64,000 bases of DNA. Source: Cyclobacteriaceae bacterium (lineage in GTDB: Bacteria; Bacteroidota; Bacteroidia; Cytophagales; Cyclobacteriaceae). This document shows, piece after piece, positions 25,689 to 35,617 of the stretch (position 1 is the stretch's first letter; every line of letters begins with the position of its first letter). Below the pieces are notes generated by a model. The model was given only the letters and a program-made list of their open reading frames with translations. It was not told where the DNA came from and did not search any database. Position numbers and translations under genes: made by a program. The stretch lies in NCBI GenBank assembly GCA_023151255.1, contig JAKLJG010000007.1, positions 1 to 64,000 of the forward strand. The letters run 5' to 3'.

Positions 25689-27059
25689 TTATTTCTTTTC
25701 AGAGGTTGATTTCAAAATACTTTTAACTTCGGCCATATTAATAACCGGGAAAAATTTGGCAAACAGAAAGAATGCAGTGAAGAAAATGCCAAACGTAAAA
25801 ATGTATTGTCCCACATCATACATGGTCGGGTAGAACATCGTCCAGCTTGATGGAATGTAATCGCGGTGGATGGAGGTTACGATAATCACAAAGCGTTCGA
25901 ACCACATCCCGATGTTTACAATGATCGAAAGTACAAAGGTAGCCACAATGCTGGTGCGGATCTTTTTAATCCAGAACAACTGGGGTGAAATCACGTTACA
26001 GGTCATCATCGACCAGTAGGCCCAGGCATACGGACCCTGAACGCGGTTATAAAACGCGTAACCTTCATATGGCACGCGCGAATACCAGGAGATGAACAAC
26101 TCGGTAATGTAGGCAATACCCACAATGGAGCCGGTTATAATGATAATGATGTTCATCAACTCAATATGATACACCGTAATGTATTGCTCAAGCTTAAACA
26201 CTTTGCGGGTTACCAGCAGCAGGGTCAATACCATGGCAAAGCCGGAGAAGATGGCACCGGCAACAAAGTAAGGCGGGAAGATGGTGGTGTGCCAGCCCGG
26301 TATAACCGAGGTTGCGAAGTCGAACGATACGATGGTATGAACCGAAAGCACCAGCGGTGTTGAAAGGCCTGCCAGAATGAGCGCCACCGATTCGTAACGC
26401 ATCCAGGTTTTAGCCCCGCCCTGCCAGCCGAAACTTAGCGCGTTATAGGCCAGCGCACGGATTTTATTCCCTTGCACAACGGCCCTATCACGAATTACGG
26501 CAAAGTCAGGAATAAGTCCCATGTACCAAAACACGAGTGATACCGTGAAGTACGTTGAGATAGCAAACACATCCCACAGCAGTGGCGAATTAAAGTTTAC
26601 CCACAACGAACCAAAGGTGTTAGGTAGCGGAAGTGCCCAGTAAAAGCCAAGCCACAAGCGGCCCATGTGGAAGCCGGGGAAACTGGCCGCACAAATAACC
26701 GCGAAAATAGTCATTGCTTCAGCCGCACGGTTAATCGACATGCGCCAACGCTGACGGAACAACAACAAGATGGCGGATATCAACGTGCCTGCGTGACCGA
26801 TACCAACCCACCAAACGAAGTTGGTAATATCCCACGCCCAACCTACGGTTTTGTTAAGGCCCCACACCCCGATGCCGTGCCACAGGAGCATCCAGCAGCA
26901 GTAGGCACCCCACGACAGCAAAGCCAACGAAACGCCAAAGGCCATCCACCACAGGCGGGTAGGTTTGCCTTCAACCTGGCGGCTGATGTCGTGCGAAACA
27001 TCCTTCAGGGTTTTGGTTCCGGTAATTAAGGGTTCGCGTATTGCTGAAACTACTTGCAT
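25689..27059 (-). CDS. actC: Alternative complex III subunit ActC (NrfD/PsrC-like)
   Basis: 456 residues with ten helices of the NrfD/polysulfide-reductase membrane family. It holds the proposed quinol site near the periplasmic side and possible proton channels. Recognisable segments are [56 protein letters not shown] and WWLGLL-type loops around [16 protein letters not shown]. It lies 28 nt downstream of actB. Confidence 0.95.
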   Translation of the reverse strand: MQVVSAIREPLITGTKTLKDVSHDISRQVEGKPTRLWWMAFGVSLALLSWGAYCCWMLLWHGIGVWGLNKTVGWAWDITNFVWWVGIGHAGTLISAILLLFRQRWRMSINRAAEAMTIFAVICAASFPGFHMGRLWLGFYWALPLPNTFGSLWVNFNSPLLWDVFAISTYFTVSLVFWYMGLIPDFAVIRDRAVVQGNKIRALAYNALSFGWQGGAKTWMRYESVALILAGLSTPLVLSVHTIVSFDFATSVIPGWHTTIFPPYFVAGAIFSGFAMVLTLLLVTRKVFKLEQYITVYHIELMNIIIIITGSIVGIAYITELFISWYSRVPYEGYAFYNRVQGPYAWAYWSMMTCNVISPQLFWIKKIRTSIVATFVLSIIVNIGMWFERFVIIVTSIHRDYIPSSWTMFYPTMYDVGQYIFTFGIFFTAFFLFAKFFPVINMAEVKSILKSTSEKK

Positions 27060-27087
27060 GTGTTCTTTTCAGTTACTCGTTAAACGA

Positions 27088-30000
27088 TTATGCTTTTACT
27101 TCCTCTTTATTTCTCACTTTGGTAAGATACCAGATGTTGGGCTTCACGCCCACTTCTTCAAGCACCTGGTAGGCTCGGGGATTACCCGTTTTCTTATCAA
27201 TACCATAAGGCCTGTTTTCATCGGCCGGGCTAATCTGCAGCAACTTGCTGATGCGGCTTTCCGGATCATTTACGTCACCAAACACAATGGCACCGGTTGA
27301 ACATGCAGCCTGGCAGGCGGTAATTATTTCGCCATCCTTAAGTGGCCGCTTTTCTTTTTTGGCCTGGAGTTTACCTTGCTGAATGCGCTGCACGCAGAAT
27401 GAACATTTTTCCATTACCCCGCGCGAACGTACCGTTACATCCGGATTAAGAACCATTTTACCCAACGAGGTATTCATGGCCGGGTTAACCTGTTCAAACT
27501 GACGGTTGTCGTGGTACTTGAACCAGTTGAACCGCCTCACTTTATATGGGCAGTTGTTGGCACAATAGCGTGTGCCGATACACCGGTTATAGGTCATCTG
27601 GTTTAATCCTTCCGTACTGTGCGTAGTTGCGGCAACCGGGCACACCGTTTCGCACGGAGCGTTGTTGCAGTGCTGACACAACATCGGTTGGAAAACAACT
27701 TCCGGGTTTTCGGCCGCTTTTTCCAAACCTTTCAAATCATGCACATCGGCATTGGTGCTATAGTAACGATCAATACGAAGCCAGTGCATTTCTCTGCGAT
27801 TGATTACCTCCTGGCGGCCAACCAGGTGTACGTTATTCTCTACATTACAGGCTACCACACACGCACCGCACCCGATACAGGTATTCAGGTCAATAGCCAT
27901 ACCCCAGTGGTGATTTTTGTAATCATGCCCTTTCCACATCGAAAGTTTGCCCGGCTCTACTTTGTGATTTGGATCTTTCCAGGTGGCCACTTTGGGGCGA
28001 TACCTTCCGGCACCCGGATCATTTTTGAATTCGCTAAGAACGGTTTCCTGAATAACGGTAGCCCGCTTCATATAGGTTTGATTGGTTTGCGTGGTAGCAA
28101 GCCAATAGCGTTCATCCAGCATCTGCATGGTTGCTCCGGTAGCAACAAACGACCATGATCCGTTAACAACCGAAGCGAACGGATAGGCATTGACGCCAAT
28201 ACCATCGGCCACTTTACCGGCACGGGTACGTCCATACCCCAGTGGTATGCCAATCGTGCCGGGTGTTTGACCGGGCTGCACCAGCACCGGCAGTTTTACC
28301 GTTTTACCGTTTGCCGTAATGCTGGCGTATTTTGTTTTTGCTTCCGAGAAGTTGATTTCTTTGGCATCAGCCGGTGATACGGTAACGTAGTGTTCCCACA
28401 CGGCTTTGGTTATCGGGTCGGGTAACTCCTGTAACAACGGATTGTTAGCCTGTGAGCCATTGCCTACGGTTCCGTTTTCATATACAAACAACTCGATACC
28501 ATTTGATTTAACGGATGCAATTGTGTTTGCTGCACTTTCTACATTTCCGGCAAATGATACGCTTGATGATTCTACCGGGAGTTCCAAAACACCATCATAC
28601 AGGCACTTATCCCACCAGGCGCGCAGGTTACCGCCTTTAAAGAACCAGGTCTTCCAGTTGTCTATCAGAATTTCATAATAATCAACATTGGTTTCGCCAG
28701 CCCAGATAAGAAAACTCTCCTGTGCGGCACGGGTTTTAAATATCGGGCTGATAGCCGGCTGAGCCACGCTGTAGTGGTTCTTCTTCGGTTCAGCATCGTT
28801 CCAAGCCTCCAGGTAATGGTGATCGGGCGCAAGGTATTCACACTCAACCCCGGTTTCATCTTCTTTATACGCAGTTGAAATTTTTAATCCGACTTTTTTG
28901 AGTGCGCCCGCAAGCTTCTCTCCCATCGGGTGATCGTACACCGGATTGCAGTTGTAGAAAATTACACCTGCAACATTACCGGCATCCGCATCATTGATGA
29001 AGTTTATCATGGCCTCATCGTTACCCTGCCGATAGTTCACCGGGATGTGTGGCAATATAGTGGAGCCGTAATTGCCGAGCATGTCGTTAATGGCATTAAC
29101 CACAACCTGCACGGCTTTATCGTTTGAACCGGCCACTACCAGCGACTTACCGCGGTTCTCCCAAAGTTCATCGGCTGCTTTGGCCAGAAACGGCTTATCA
29201 ATACCACCGGCAACACTGCTTCGGCCGGCCTTGGCAGCAAGCAAATTATACAGTTGCACTACCACCGCCCCTTCTTCCGAAGGTTTAATCTGAATGCGGT
29301 GATCAGCGTTGGCACCGGTAAGCGTCATGCCGGCTTCGAAGTGGTAATGGCGCGACATATCGCGTTTCTCCTCACTCACTTCGCGGGTCTGGGCATATTG
29401 TTTTGTAAACTCAATTGGCGAAAGCCAGGTGCATAAAAAGTCGGCCGCCACACTAACAATTATATTGGCTTTGCTAAAATCGTAGGATGGGATCATGGCC
29501 TTACCAAACGACTCCTCATTAGCTTTAAGCATACCGTACATCGATACCTGGTCGTACTGAATATGCTCGGTTGTGGGGTATTTGGCTTTAAATTTTTCAA
29601 TAATTGCTTTGGTAGAAGGGCTCAAGACGGTATTGCTCACAATGGCAATCTTTCCGTTACTGACCCGAATGGCACCAAGTTTATCAATCACCATCTGGTC
29701 GAGTACTTCCCACGAAGCACTCTTTGTTTCGCCAACACGTGGAGCGCGAAGGCGGGAATTATCGTATAATGACAGTACAGAAGCCTCTACCTGGGCGCTG
29801 GTTCCTCCTTTGGTAACACCCGAAAGTTTGTTGCCATCCACTTTAATAGGCCGTCCCTCACGCACCTTTACCACGATGCTGCAGTAATCGCCACCGTTAG
29901 TATAGGTTGAGGCATAGTAGTTTGGCAAACTGGGGTCAACATCCAGCGGTTTATCAACATAAGGAATTGCTTTCCGGACTGGCGCTTCGCAAGCCGCCAG

Positions 30001-30177
30001 TGAAACGGCAGCCACGCCAAAGCCCATCATCTTTAAAAAGTCTCTGCGGCTGTGACCCAGATCATCTTCAGGGGCAGGGGGTTGGCCAAACTCGTTATGA
30101 GCATGTTTAACAAATTCAGGCGAATTGCTCAGTTCGTCCAGACCTTTCCAATATACCTTCGTAGCTTTTTCTTCCAT
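27088..30177 (-). CDS. actB: Alternative complex III subunit ActB (molybdopterin-oxidoreductase-like, Fe-S)
   Basis: 1029 residues. The N-terminus has a Tat-like SRRDFLKMMGFGV signal and a lipobox-like SLAAC, so it is exported folded and may be lipid-anchored. Residues about 90-730 form a molybdopterin-oxidoreductase fold that in this family carries no cofactor. The C-terminal ferredoxin domain has four Fe-S motifs: CIGCGACVVAC, CQHCNNAPCETVC, CIGTRYCANNC and CSFCVQRIQ with CQAACSTGA. It relays electrons from the quinol site in ActC to the ActA hemes. It starts 43 nt after actA. Confidence 0.95.
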   Translation of the reverse strand: MEEKATKVYWKGLDELSNSPEFVKHAHNEFGQPPAPEDDLGHSRRDFLKMMGFGVAAVSLAACEAPVRKAIPYVDKPLDVDPSLPNYYASTYTNGGDYCSIVVKVREGRPIKVDGNKLSGVTKGGTSAQVEASVLSLYDNSRLRAPRVGETKSASWEVLDQMVIDKLGAIRVSNGKIAIVSNTVLSPSTKAIIEKFKAKYPTTEHIQYDQVSMYGMLKANEESFGKAMIPSYDFSKANIIVSVAADFLCTWLSPIEFTKQYAQTREVSEEKRDMSRHYHFEAGMTLTGANADHRIQIKPSEEGAVVVQLYNLLAAKAGRSSVAGGIDKPFLAKAADELWENRGKSLVVAGSNDKAVQVVVNAINDMLGNYGSTILPHIPVNYRQGNDEAMINFINDADAGNVAGVIFYNCNPVYDHPMGEKLAGALKKVGLKISTAYKEDETGVECEYLAPDHHYLEAWNDAEPKKNHYSVAQPAISPIFKTRAAQESFLIWAGETNVDYYEILIDNWKTWFFKGGNLRAWWDKCLYDGVLELPVESSSVSFAGNVESAANTIASVKSNGIELFVYENGTVGNGSQANNPLLQELPDPITKAVWEHYVTVSPADAKEINFSEAKTKYASITANGKTVKLPVLVQPGQTPGTIGIPLGYGRTRAGKVADGIGVNAYPFASVVNGSWSFVATGATMQMLDERYWLATTQTNQTYMKRATVIQETVLSEFKNDPGAGRYRPKVATWKDPNHKVEPGKLSMWKGHDYKNHHWGMAIDLNTCIGCGACVVACNVENNVHLVGRQEVINRREMHWLRIDRYYSTNADVHDLKGLEKAAENPEVVFQPMLCQHCNNAPCETVCPVAATTHSTEGLNQMTYNRCIGTRYCANNCPYKVRRFNWFKYHDNRQFEQVNPAMNTSLGKMVLNPDVTVRSRGVMEKCSFCVQRIQQGKLQAKKEKRPLKDGEIITACQAACSTGAIVFGDVNDPESRISKLLQISPADENRPYGIDKKTGNPRAYQVLEEVGVKPNIWYLTKVRNKEEVKA

Positions 30178-30220
30178 TGTATATAGCGAAGCGTTAAAAA
30201 TAGTAGATCACCAAACTCTA

Positions 30221-31477
30221 TTAATAATGGCACTTGGCACACTCCAAGCCACCTATATCCTCCACCTTCATCGGTTGCTTGCTGGCTGCGTTGTGAAGTT
30301 CGACCAACTTATCGTAATAGGCGTTGCCTTTTGAATTCACATCCGTTTTCCGGTGGCAGTCAATACACCAGCCCATGGTTAATAGCGAGTATTGCTTAAC
30401 CACATCCATGGTTTCGATAGGGCCATGGCAGGTCTGGCACTCTATGCCGCCAACCACTACGTGCTGGGCATGGTTAAAATAAGCCAGGTCGGGGAGGTTA
30501 TGAATGCGTACCCATTCGATGGGTTTTTGATTAGGACCGTAGGTTTTTGTTTCAGGCTGCCAGTCGGCTGCGGCCCAAAGTTTCTGTATCTGAGGAGACT
30601 CTGTTTTTACGGCACTATGGCAGTTCATACAAATATTAACCGAAGGAATGGTGGCACTTTTACCTTTTAGAGTACCCACATGGCAATACTTGCAATCAAT
30701 TTCGTAGGCACCGGCATGAAGCTTATGCGAAAAAGCGATGGGCTGCTTGGGGGCATAACCCTGCTGAACACCAATTGAATATAACCCATTAATGACTGCC
30801 TTAAAACCTAACGACACGACAATGAAGACCACAAGAAAAGCAAAACCCGGGCTGCGGGTAATACTACCAATAGTGATAGGCGAATGAACAATTTCGCGCT
30901 CTTCTTCGCTCAAGGACTTTTGATCCAAAAAGCGTTTTAGAGCTGATACCAGGAAGCCGAGAATAACCACCAATAGCACCAGTATGATAACCATACCAAG
31001 GAGGATGGCATTAAGGTAAGCGGGCGGAACACCCTGTGCGCCACCATCAGCTGATGCCGCAGGAGTTGTAGCAGCTACCGGTGGCCCCTTTTTGGTTTCG
31101 TCCTGCACATAGGCCAGTATGGCCATTATCTGTTCATCTTTCAGTCCGGTAAAGGCCGTCATTTGGGTTTTTCCGTAATCATTATAGAGTTTTACGGCAT
31201 ATTCATCGCCACTGGCAATCACTGCCGCTGAGTTACGGATAAATGCCTTAATCCAGTCGATGGAGGGGGCACGATTGTAAACATTTTCAAGAGCCGGACC
31301 CACCAGTTTCTGGTGTACGCGATGACAGGTTTTACAATTGGCATTAAATAATGATTCGCCCTCGGCTATGATGGCCGCATCAGTTGGAATATCCTGTGCG
31401 AAGCCAGGCGAAAAGAAACAAACAAGTATGAGCGCAAGGATGACTTTTGAAACTAGTGGCGGAGAGAATTTAATCAT
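30221..31477 (-). CDS. actA: Alternative complex III subunit ActA, six-heme cytochrome c
   Basis: 418 residues from ATG 31477. The ORF-track start (31513) lies inside a -7 promoter box, while 31477 begins a good signal peptide (VILALILVCFFSPGFAQ). Six CxxCH sites are visible: CKTCH in an N-terminal class I domain, then, after a membrane helix, CKYCH, CMNCH, CQTCH, CIDCH and CAKCH in the pentaheme ActA domain. The N-terminal monoheme domain fused to ActA could carry electrons onward to the oxidase. It is the first gene of the respiratory operon. Confidence 0.93.
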   Translation of the reverse strand: MIKFSPPLVSKVILALILVCFFSPGFAQDIPTDAAIIAEGESLFNANCKTCHRVHQKLVGPALENVYNRAPSIDWIKAFIRNSAAVIASGDEYAVKLYNDYGKTQMTAFTGLKDEQIMAILAYVQDETKKGPPVAATTPAASADGGAQGVPPAYLNAILLGMVIILVLLVVILGFLVSALKRFLDQKSLSEEEREIVHSPITIGSITRSPGFAFLVVFIVVSLGFKAVINGLYSIGVQQGYAPKQPIAFSHKLHAGAYEIDCKYCHVGTLKGKSATIPSVNICMNCHSAVKTESPQIQKLWAAADWQPETKTYGPNQKPIEWVRIHNLPDLAYFNHAQHVVVGGIECQTCHGPIETMDVVKQYSLLTMGWCIDCHRKTDVNSKGNAYYDKLVELHNAASKQPMKVEDIGGLECAKCHY

Positions 31478-31512
31478 GATAGGTTTAGTATCCGTTTTAC
31501 ACCAAAGGTGCA

Positions 31513-31543
31513 CAAATCTACTACCCGAAGGGGTTTTTTCAAA
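31513..31543 (-). promoter_or_regulatory. Bacteroidota -33/-7 promoter of the act-cox operon
   Basis: On the minus strand TTTG (31543-31540), exactly 19 nt, then TAGATTTG (31520-31513). This is a full match to the TTTG-N19-TAnnTTTG pattern. Transcription should start near 31506, giving a leader of about 30 nt before ATG 31477. The rest of the gap up to 31684 is AT-rich with a short CCGAT-ATAAA-ATCGG inverted repeat. Confidence 0.7.
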
Positions 31544-31684
31544 TTTATTTTACCACACTACTTTATTTATTTCAACCGGCTCATTACGCTTTTAAGTCGA
31601 TATTAAACAAACTTTGTCCCGATATAAAATCGGTTAAACAAATTTATTTAGAACCAATATAAACAATGCAGAAAATCCGCGAAA

Positions 31685-32254
31685 ATGACTCCATTTGAAT
31701 ATGTAATCGTACTTGTTTCCCTTATCCTGGGGCTGGGCATAACGGTTGTGCTAACCGGTCTTGCAGGAATCATCAGGCACTGGAATCGTGCTTCGGTATA
31801 CTGGCCATACCTGATATGGATTGTATTGGTTTTTATCATGCACATTCATGAGTGGTGGATAATGTACGAATGGCGTGACATACAAAGCTGGAGTTTGGTC
31901 ACATTTTTATTTGTCCTCCTGTACCCGATTTTACTTTTCGTTCTGGCAAATCTGATGTTTCCTACCCGGTGGCGTAAGAAGCAGATGAATATGAGACTCT
32001 ATTACTTTCGCCTATACCCGAAATTCTTTATCAACGCCCTGGCACTGATTGCTACGGCCGTGGCCAGCGATTTGATTATAGCCGGCCGTTCCGTGCAGGA
32101 ACAACTGCTTAAAGCCATCGTGTTTGTATTTATCCTTACTGTCTATCTTATTAAACCTAAAAATACCTGGGCACATGGTGTGCTGGCCCTGTTTCTGCTA
32201 CTTGCCACAATAGGCAGCCTGCTGATTCTTAGTGATGAACTGATTATCAGATAG
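31685..32254 (+). CDS. Six-helix membrane protein of unknown function
   Basis: 189 residues with six predicted helices: FEYVIVLVSLILGLGITVVL, YLIWIVLVFIMHIHEWWI, LVTFLFVLLYPILLFVLANL, FINALALIATAVASDLIIAG, LKAIVFVFILTVYLI and VLALFLLLATIGSLLI. The MTPFEYVIVLVSLILGLG start is common among Bacteroidota hypothetical proteins. There is no motif suggesting transport or catalysis. It is divergent from actA and is followed after 99 bases by the FtsX-type permease. Function unknown. Confidence 0.7.
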   Translation: MTPFEYVIVLVSLILGLGITVVLTGLAGIIRHWNRASVYWPYLIWIVLVFIMHIHEWWIMYEWRDIQSWSLVTFLFVLLYPILLFVLANLMFPTRWRKKQMNMRLYYFRLYPKFFINALALIATAVASDLIIAGRSVQEQLLKAIVFVFILTVYLIKPKNTWAHGVLALFLLLATIGSLLILSDELIIR

Positions 32255-32353
32255 ATAGACAGAATGATTTTTAACAAAAAGAACCAAAATATTACATCTG
32301 TATTACAAATTCTTAACACTTCAGTAGCTTCGTTAAACCCTTCTTACTGAATC

Positions 32354-34756
32354 ATGTTTCGAAACTACTGGACGATTGCCCTGCGCTCCTTTTCCCGCCA
32401 GCGAAACCATGTAGTCGTACTCTTTCTGGGGCTCACGGCAGGTATCACCTGTTTTATAATTACATTTTTGTTCTTCACCCACGAAACCGGCTATGACACG
32501 TTTCACGCCCAGGCCGACCGGATTTTCAGAATTCAGCAGAATCGATACAATAAGAATGAACTCACCAACAGTTCGGCCGCATCCAATTTCGGTATTGGTG
32601 CTGATATGGCAACCGAATTACCCGAAGTAGAGCGTTATGTGATGACCTTAAAAAACATCTGCATTGTGGTAAAGGATGGTGAGGTGTTTAAATCCGAAAG
32701 ATCAGGTTATGCTACCGAAGATTTCTTTAAAGTTTTTTCCATCCGCCTTCTGAAAGGCAACGATTCACTGGTACTTGCCCGACCCTTTACCATTGCCTTG
32801 TCAGAGTCGTTCAGCCGGATCATCTTTAAAGATGAAGACCCGATTGGCAAAACCTTAAGCTGGCGCGGGTACATTGATGTGGAAGTTACCGGAATTTTTG
32901 AAGACATGCCGGCAAAAAGTCACCAGGCATTCGATGTCTTGTTTTCGATGGAGTCGTACAGAAAGCGGGCAAACCCGTTTGTGCTGGAAGAGCCCTGGCG
33001 GTGGGATGGCTATTATAATTATGTGATGCTGCACCGGCCGGAACAACTACAGTCGGTGAAAGAAAAACTACCCGACCTGATTGAACGAAAAACCGGTAAC
33101 TGGCTGCGCGAAACCGACCAGAAACTTGAAATCAATTTTCAGCCGCTTCGCTCCATTCACCTCGAAAGCAATTTTAGCGATGAGTTTCGGCCGAATGGTA
33201 ACAAGCAAACGGTATATTTTCTTTTAATAGTCGGGTTAATGATGCTTCTCATCGCGTGGGTGAATTATGTAAGCTTAGCCACCGTACGCTCGATAGACCG
33301 CGCCAAAGAGGTAGGCATCCGAAAAGTAGTCGGCAGCCTGCGCACGCAGCTCATCGGTCAGTTTTTAACTGAAGCTTTCGTAATCAACCTTGCGGCCTTT
33401 TCAATCGCCTTGTTAACTGTATGGATGCTGCTGCCGCAATTTTCAGAATGGTTCCAGCGCGACCTTCAGCTTGACTTCAGGCTCAGCCCTCAACTGGTTG
33501 CAAGCGGCCTGGCGTTACTTGCCATCAGTACGCTTGCCTCCGGTTTATACCCGGCATTTGTTATCTCGGGCATCGCCCCATCACAAATACTAAAGGGTAA
33601 TTTTTCTTCCGGCAAACGCGGTCAACTGCTGCGAAAAACCATGGTACTTATTCCGTTTACAATAACCATTGTGCTGCTTATTAGCCTGTTTGCCCTGCAC
33701 CTTCAGCTAAAGCTGATGCGAGAAAAAGAACTGGGCTTTGCTCCTGCCGGCTTGTTTGTTATTCAAAACTCCACCTTGTATGATACAACCCAGAACAGGC
33801 GGATAGAGACATTTAAAAAAGAAGCTGCACGCATTGCAGGGGTAACCGGTTTAACCACCCTCACGTCATTGCCTGGCGAATTTATCATCCCTTACGCCAA
33901 CAGTGTACAGCGCATCGGGGCAGCCAAAGAGGATGTTAACCAGTACCGGTATTTTGAAGTAGATGAACATTTTGTTGAAATACTGGGCATTACCCTGGTT
34001 GCCGGAAACGGATTCGGACCAGCCGCAGTACCCTATAAGGACGTTTTGGTTAATGAAACGGCCAGCCGGCTGCTCGGTTTTTCAACACCCGATGATGCAG
34101 TGGATGAAAAGGCCTTTTTTCTGGATGATACCGTGATGATTCGCGGGGTTGTTCGCGACTATCACCACGAGTCGCCCAAGAGCAAAATCCAACCTGTATT
34201 TTATGTTTTCCACCGAGGCCGGACGAATTATTATGTTATCCGGCTGGAAAGCGAATCGCCCGAAACACGGAGACAAATAGAACAGTTGTTTATAAATACA
34301 TTTCCGGGCCAGGCCCCCGAATCGTTTATGTTGATGGATAAATATGATTCGCAATATGCCAGCGATGAGCGGCTGGGGAAAATCATCACCACGTTCACCG
34401 TAGTATTGCTCGTTATTACCTGCACAGGTTTATTCAGCCTGGCTTCCTTTACAGCCAAATTCCGGATGAAAGAAATCGGCATCCGTAAAGTAATGGGTGC
34501 TTCCGCAAGCGATGCGGCTTTCCTGCTGGTAAAAGAGTATCTGATAATTGTACTTATTGCACTGGCTGCGGGTATCCCGCTTGCTTTAAAAGTGCTTGAT
34601 GAATGGCTTGCCTCGTTTACCGAGCGCATTGAAATTTCATGGTTTATTGTAGCGCTGCCGGCCCTGCTTGTATTGTTGATAGCCCTGGCCACTATTTTGT
34701 GGCAAACGATGAAATCGGCAAGGGCCAACCCGGTAGCCGTGCTTAAATACGAGTAA
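32354..34756 (+). CDS. FtsX/MacB-type ABC transporter permease
   Basis: 800 residues with two MacB-PCD/FtsX units: helix 1 (NHVVVLFLGLTAGITCFIITFLFF), a large periplasmic domain, three helices around FLLIVGLMMLLIAWVNYVSLATVRSIDRAKEVGIRKVVG, then a repeat of the same plan ending in FRMKEIGIRKVMGAS and three C-terminal helices. The duplicated EVGIRKV/EIGIRKVMG coupling segments are diagnostic. In Bacteroidota such stand-alone permeases are numerous; no ATPase is adjacent, so the partner is unknown. Its last 14 bases overlap the convergent TIGR02757 gene. Confidence 0.88.
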   Translation: MFRNYWTIALRSFSRQRNHVVVLFLGLTAGITCFIITFLFFTHETGYDTFHAQADRIFRIQQNRYNKNELTNSSAASNFGIGADMATELPEVERYVMTLKNICIVVKDGEVFKSERSGYATEDFFKVFSIRLLKGNDSLVLARPFTIALSESFSRIIFKDEDPIGKTLSWRGYIDVEVTGIFEDMPAKSHQAFDVLFSMESYRKRANPFVLEEPWRWDGYYNYVMLHRPEQLQSVKEKLPDLIERKTGNWLRETDQKLEINFQPLRSIHLESNFSDEFRPNGNKQTVYFLLIVGLMMLLIAWVNYVSLATVRSIDRAKEVGIRKVVGSLRTQLIGQFLTEAFVINLAAFSIALLTVWMLLPQFSEWFQRDLQLDFRLSPQLVASGLALLAISTLASGLYPAFVISGIAPSQILKGNFSSGKRGQLLRKTMVLIPFTITIVLLISLFALHLQLKLMREKELGFAPAGLFVIQNSTLYDTTQNRRIETFKKEAARIAGVTGLTTLTSLPGEFIIPYANSVQRIGAAKEDVNQYRYFEVDEHFVEILGITLVAGNGFGPAAVPYKDVLVNETASRLLGFSTPDDAVDEKAFFLDDTVMIRGVVRDYHHESPKSKIQPVFYVFHRGRTNYYVIRLESESPETRRQIEQLFINTFPGQAPESFMLMDKYDSQYASDERLGKIITTFTVVLLVITCTGLFSLASFTAKFRMKEIGIRKVMGASASDAAFLLVKEYLIIVLIALAAGIPLALKVLDEWLASFTERIEISWFIVALPALLVLLIALATILWQTMKSARANPVAVLKYE

Positions 34757-35573
34757 GTTTTTCTTCGAGCCCGATTCCAAACAAAGCAAAATCATATTTC
34801 ACCGGATCGATCGGATCAAACTTTTTAAGCGCTTCGGTAAGCTCAAGTACGGTGTGCCAGTCGGTTTGTTTTCGTTTAATCAGCCGTAATTTTCGGGCTA
34901 CACGTTCAACGTGTACATCCAGCGGACAAACAAGTTGAGCCGGTTTTATCTTCGTCCAGATGCCGAAATCAACACCGCAATTATCGTTGCGTACCATCCA
35001 GCGTAAATACATGGCCAGCCGCTTGCAGGTTGATCTCCTTTCTGGTGTTGCTACATGCTTTCGGGTGCGTAGCGGATGATCAGGAAGACTAAAAAACAGA
35101 TTATGAAAACGGATTAGTGCCTTTTCAACAGACGGTTCAGCCGGCTCTGCGCAAAAGGCATCTTCCAGTGAGTAGTGACTGGAATAATACTGCTGTAAAA
35201 AAGCGATAAAGTAAAGTGCATCGGTAGCATTAAATGTACGGTGCCTGAAATCAAGAAATGGTTTCAGATCTTTTTCACGATGGTAGAGTATAAACAGATG
35301 GGGGTCGTTATCCATCCATGCGAACAACCTGCGGCAACTGTTAATAATTGTAACCCGCTGCCCCCAGGCGAGGATGGCAGCAAAGAACCCGGCTATTTCA
35401 ATATCCTGTTTTTTCGAGAATTGATGCGGAATGGTAATCGGATCATTTTCAATAAACCCGGGCTGATTGTACTGAATAACCTTAGCATCTAACAAAAACT
35501 TGATTTCTTCAACCGACTGACATTTTGTTTTCAAAGCCGCTGCAATAAGGTAGCAAGTAATGACAAAGATCAC
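34743..35573 (-). CDS. TIGR02757 family protein
   Basis: 276 residues. Conserved segments are FIENDPITIPHQFSKKQDIEIAGFFAAILAWGQR, KPFLDFRHRTFNATDALYF, CKRLAMYLRWMVR and VCPLDVHVERVARKL, which define TIGR02757 (DUF2400). The late motifs resemble the helix-hairpin-helix DNA glycosylase fold, so a DNA role is possible but untested. The start is uncertain: GTG 35573 (ORF track) or TTG 35534 (MKTKCQSVEE), and the latter gives the usual length of about 260. No ATG is available before the conserved block. Confidence 0.88.
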   Translation of the reverse strand: MIFVITCYLIAAALKTKCQSVEEIKFLLDAKVIQYNQPGFIENDPITIPHQFSKKQDIEIAGFFAAILAWGQRVTIINSCRRLFAWMDNDPHLFILYHREKDLKPFLDFRHRTFNATDALYFIAFLQQYYSSHYSLEDAFCAEPAEPSVEKALIRFHNLFFSLPDHPLRTRKHVATPERRSTCKRLAMYLRWMVRNDNCGVDFGIWTKIKPAQLVCPLDVHVERVARKLRLIKRKQTDWHTVLELTEALKKFDPIDPVKYDFALFGIGLEEKLTRI

Positions 35574-35617
35574 ACTGACAAAAGTTTAAAACCATTAAAT
35601 TACACAGCTTCATCTCC

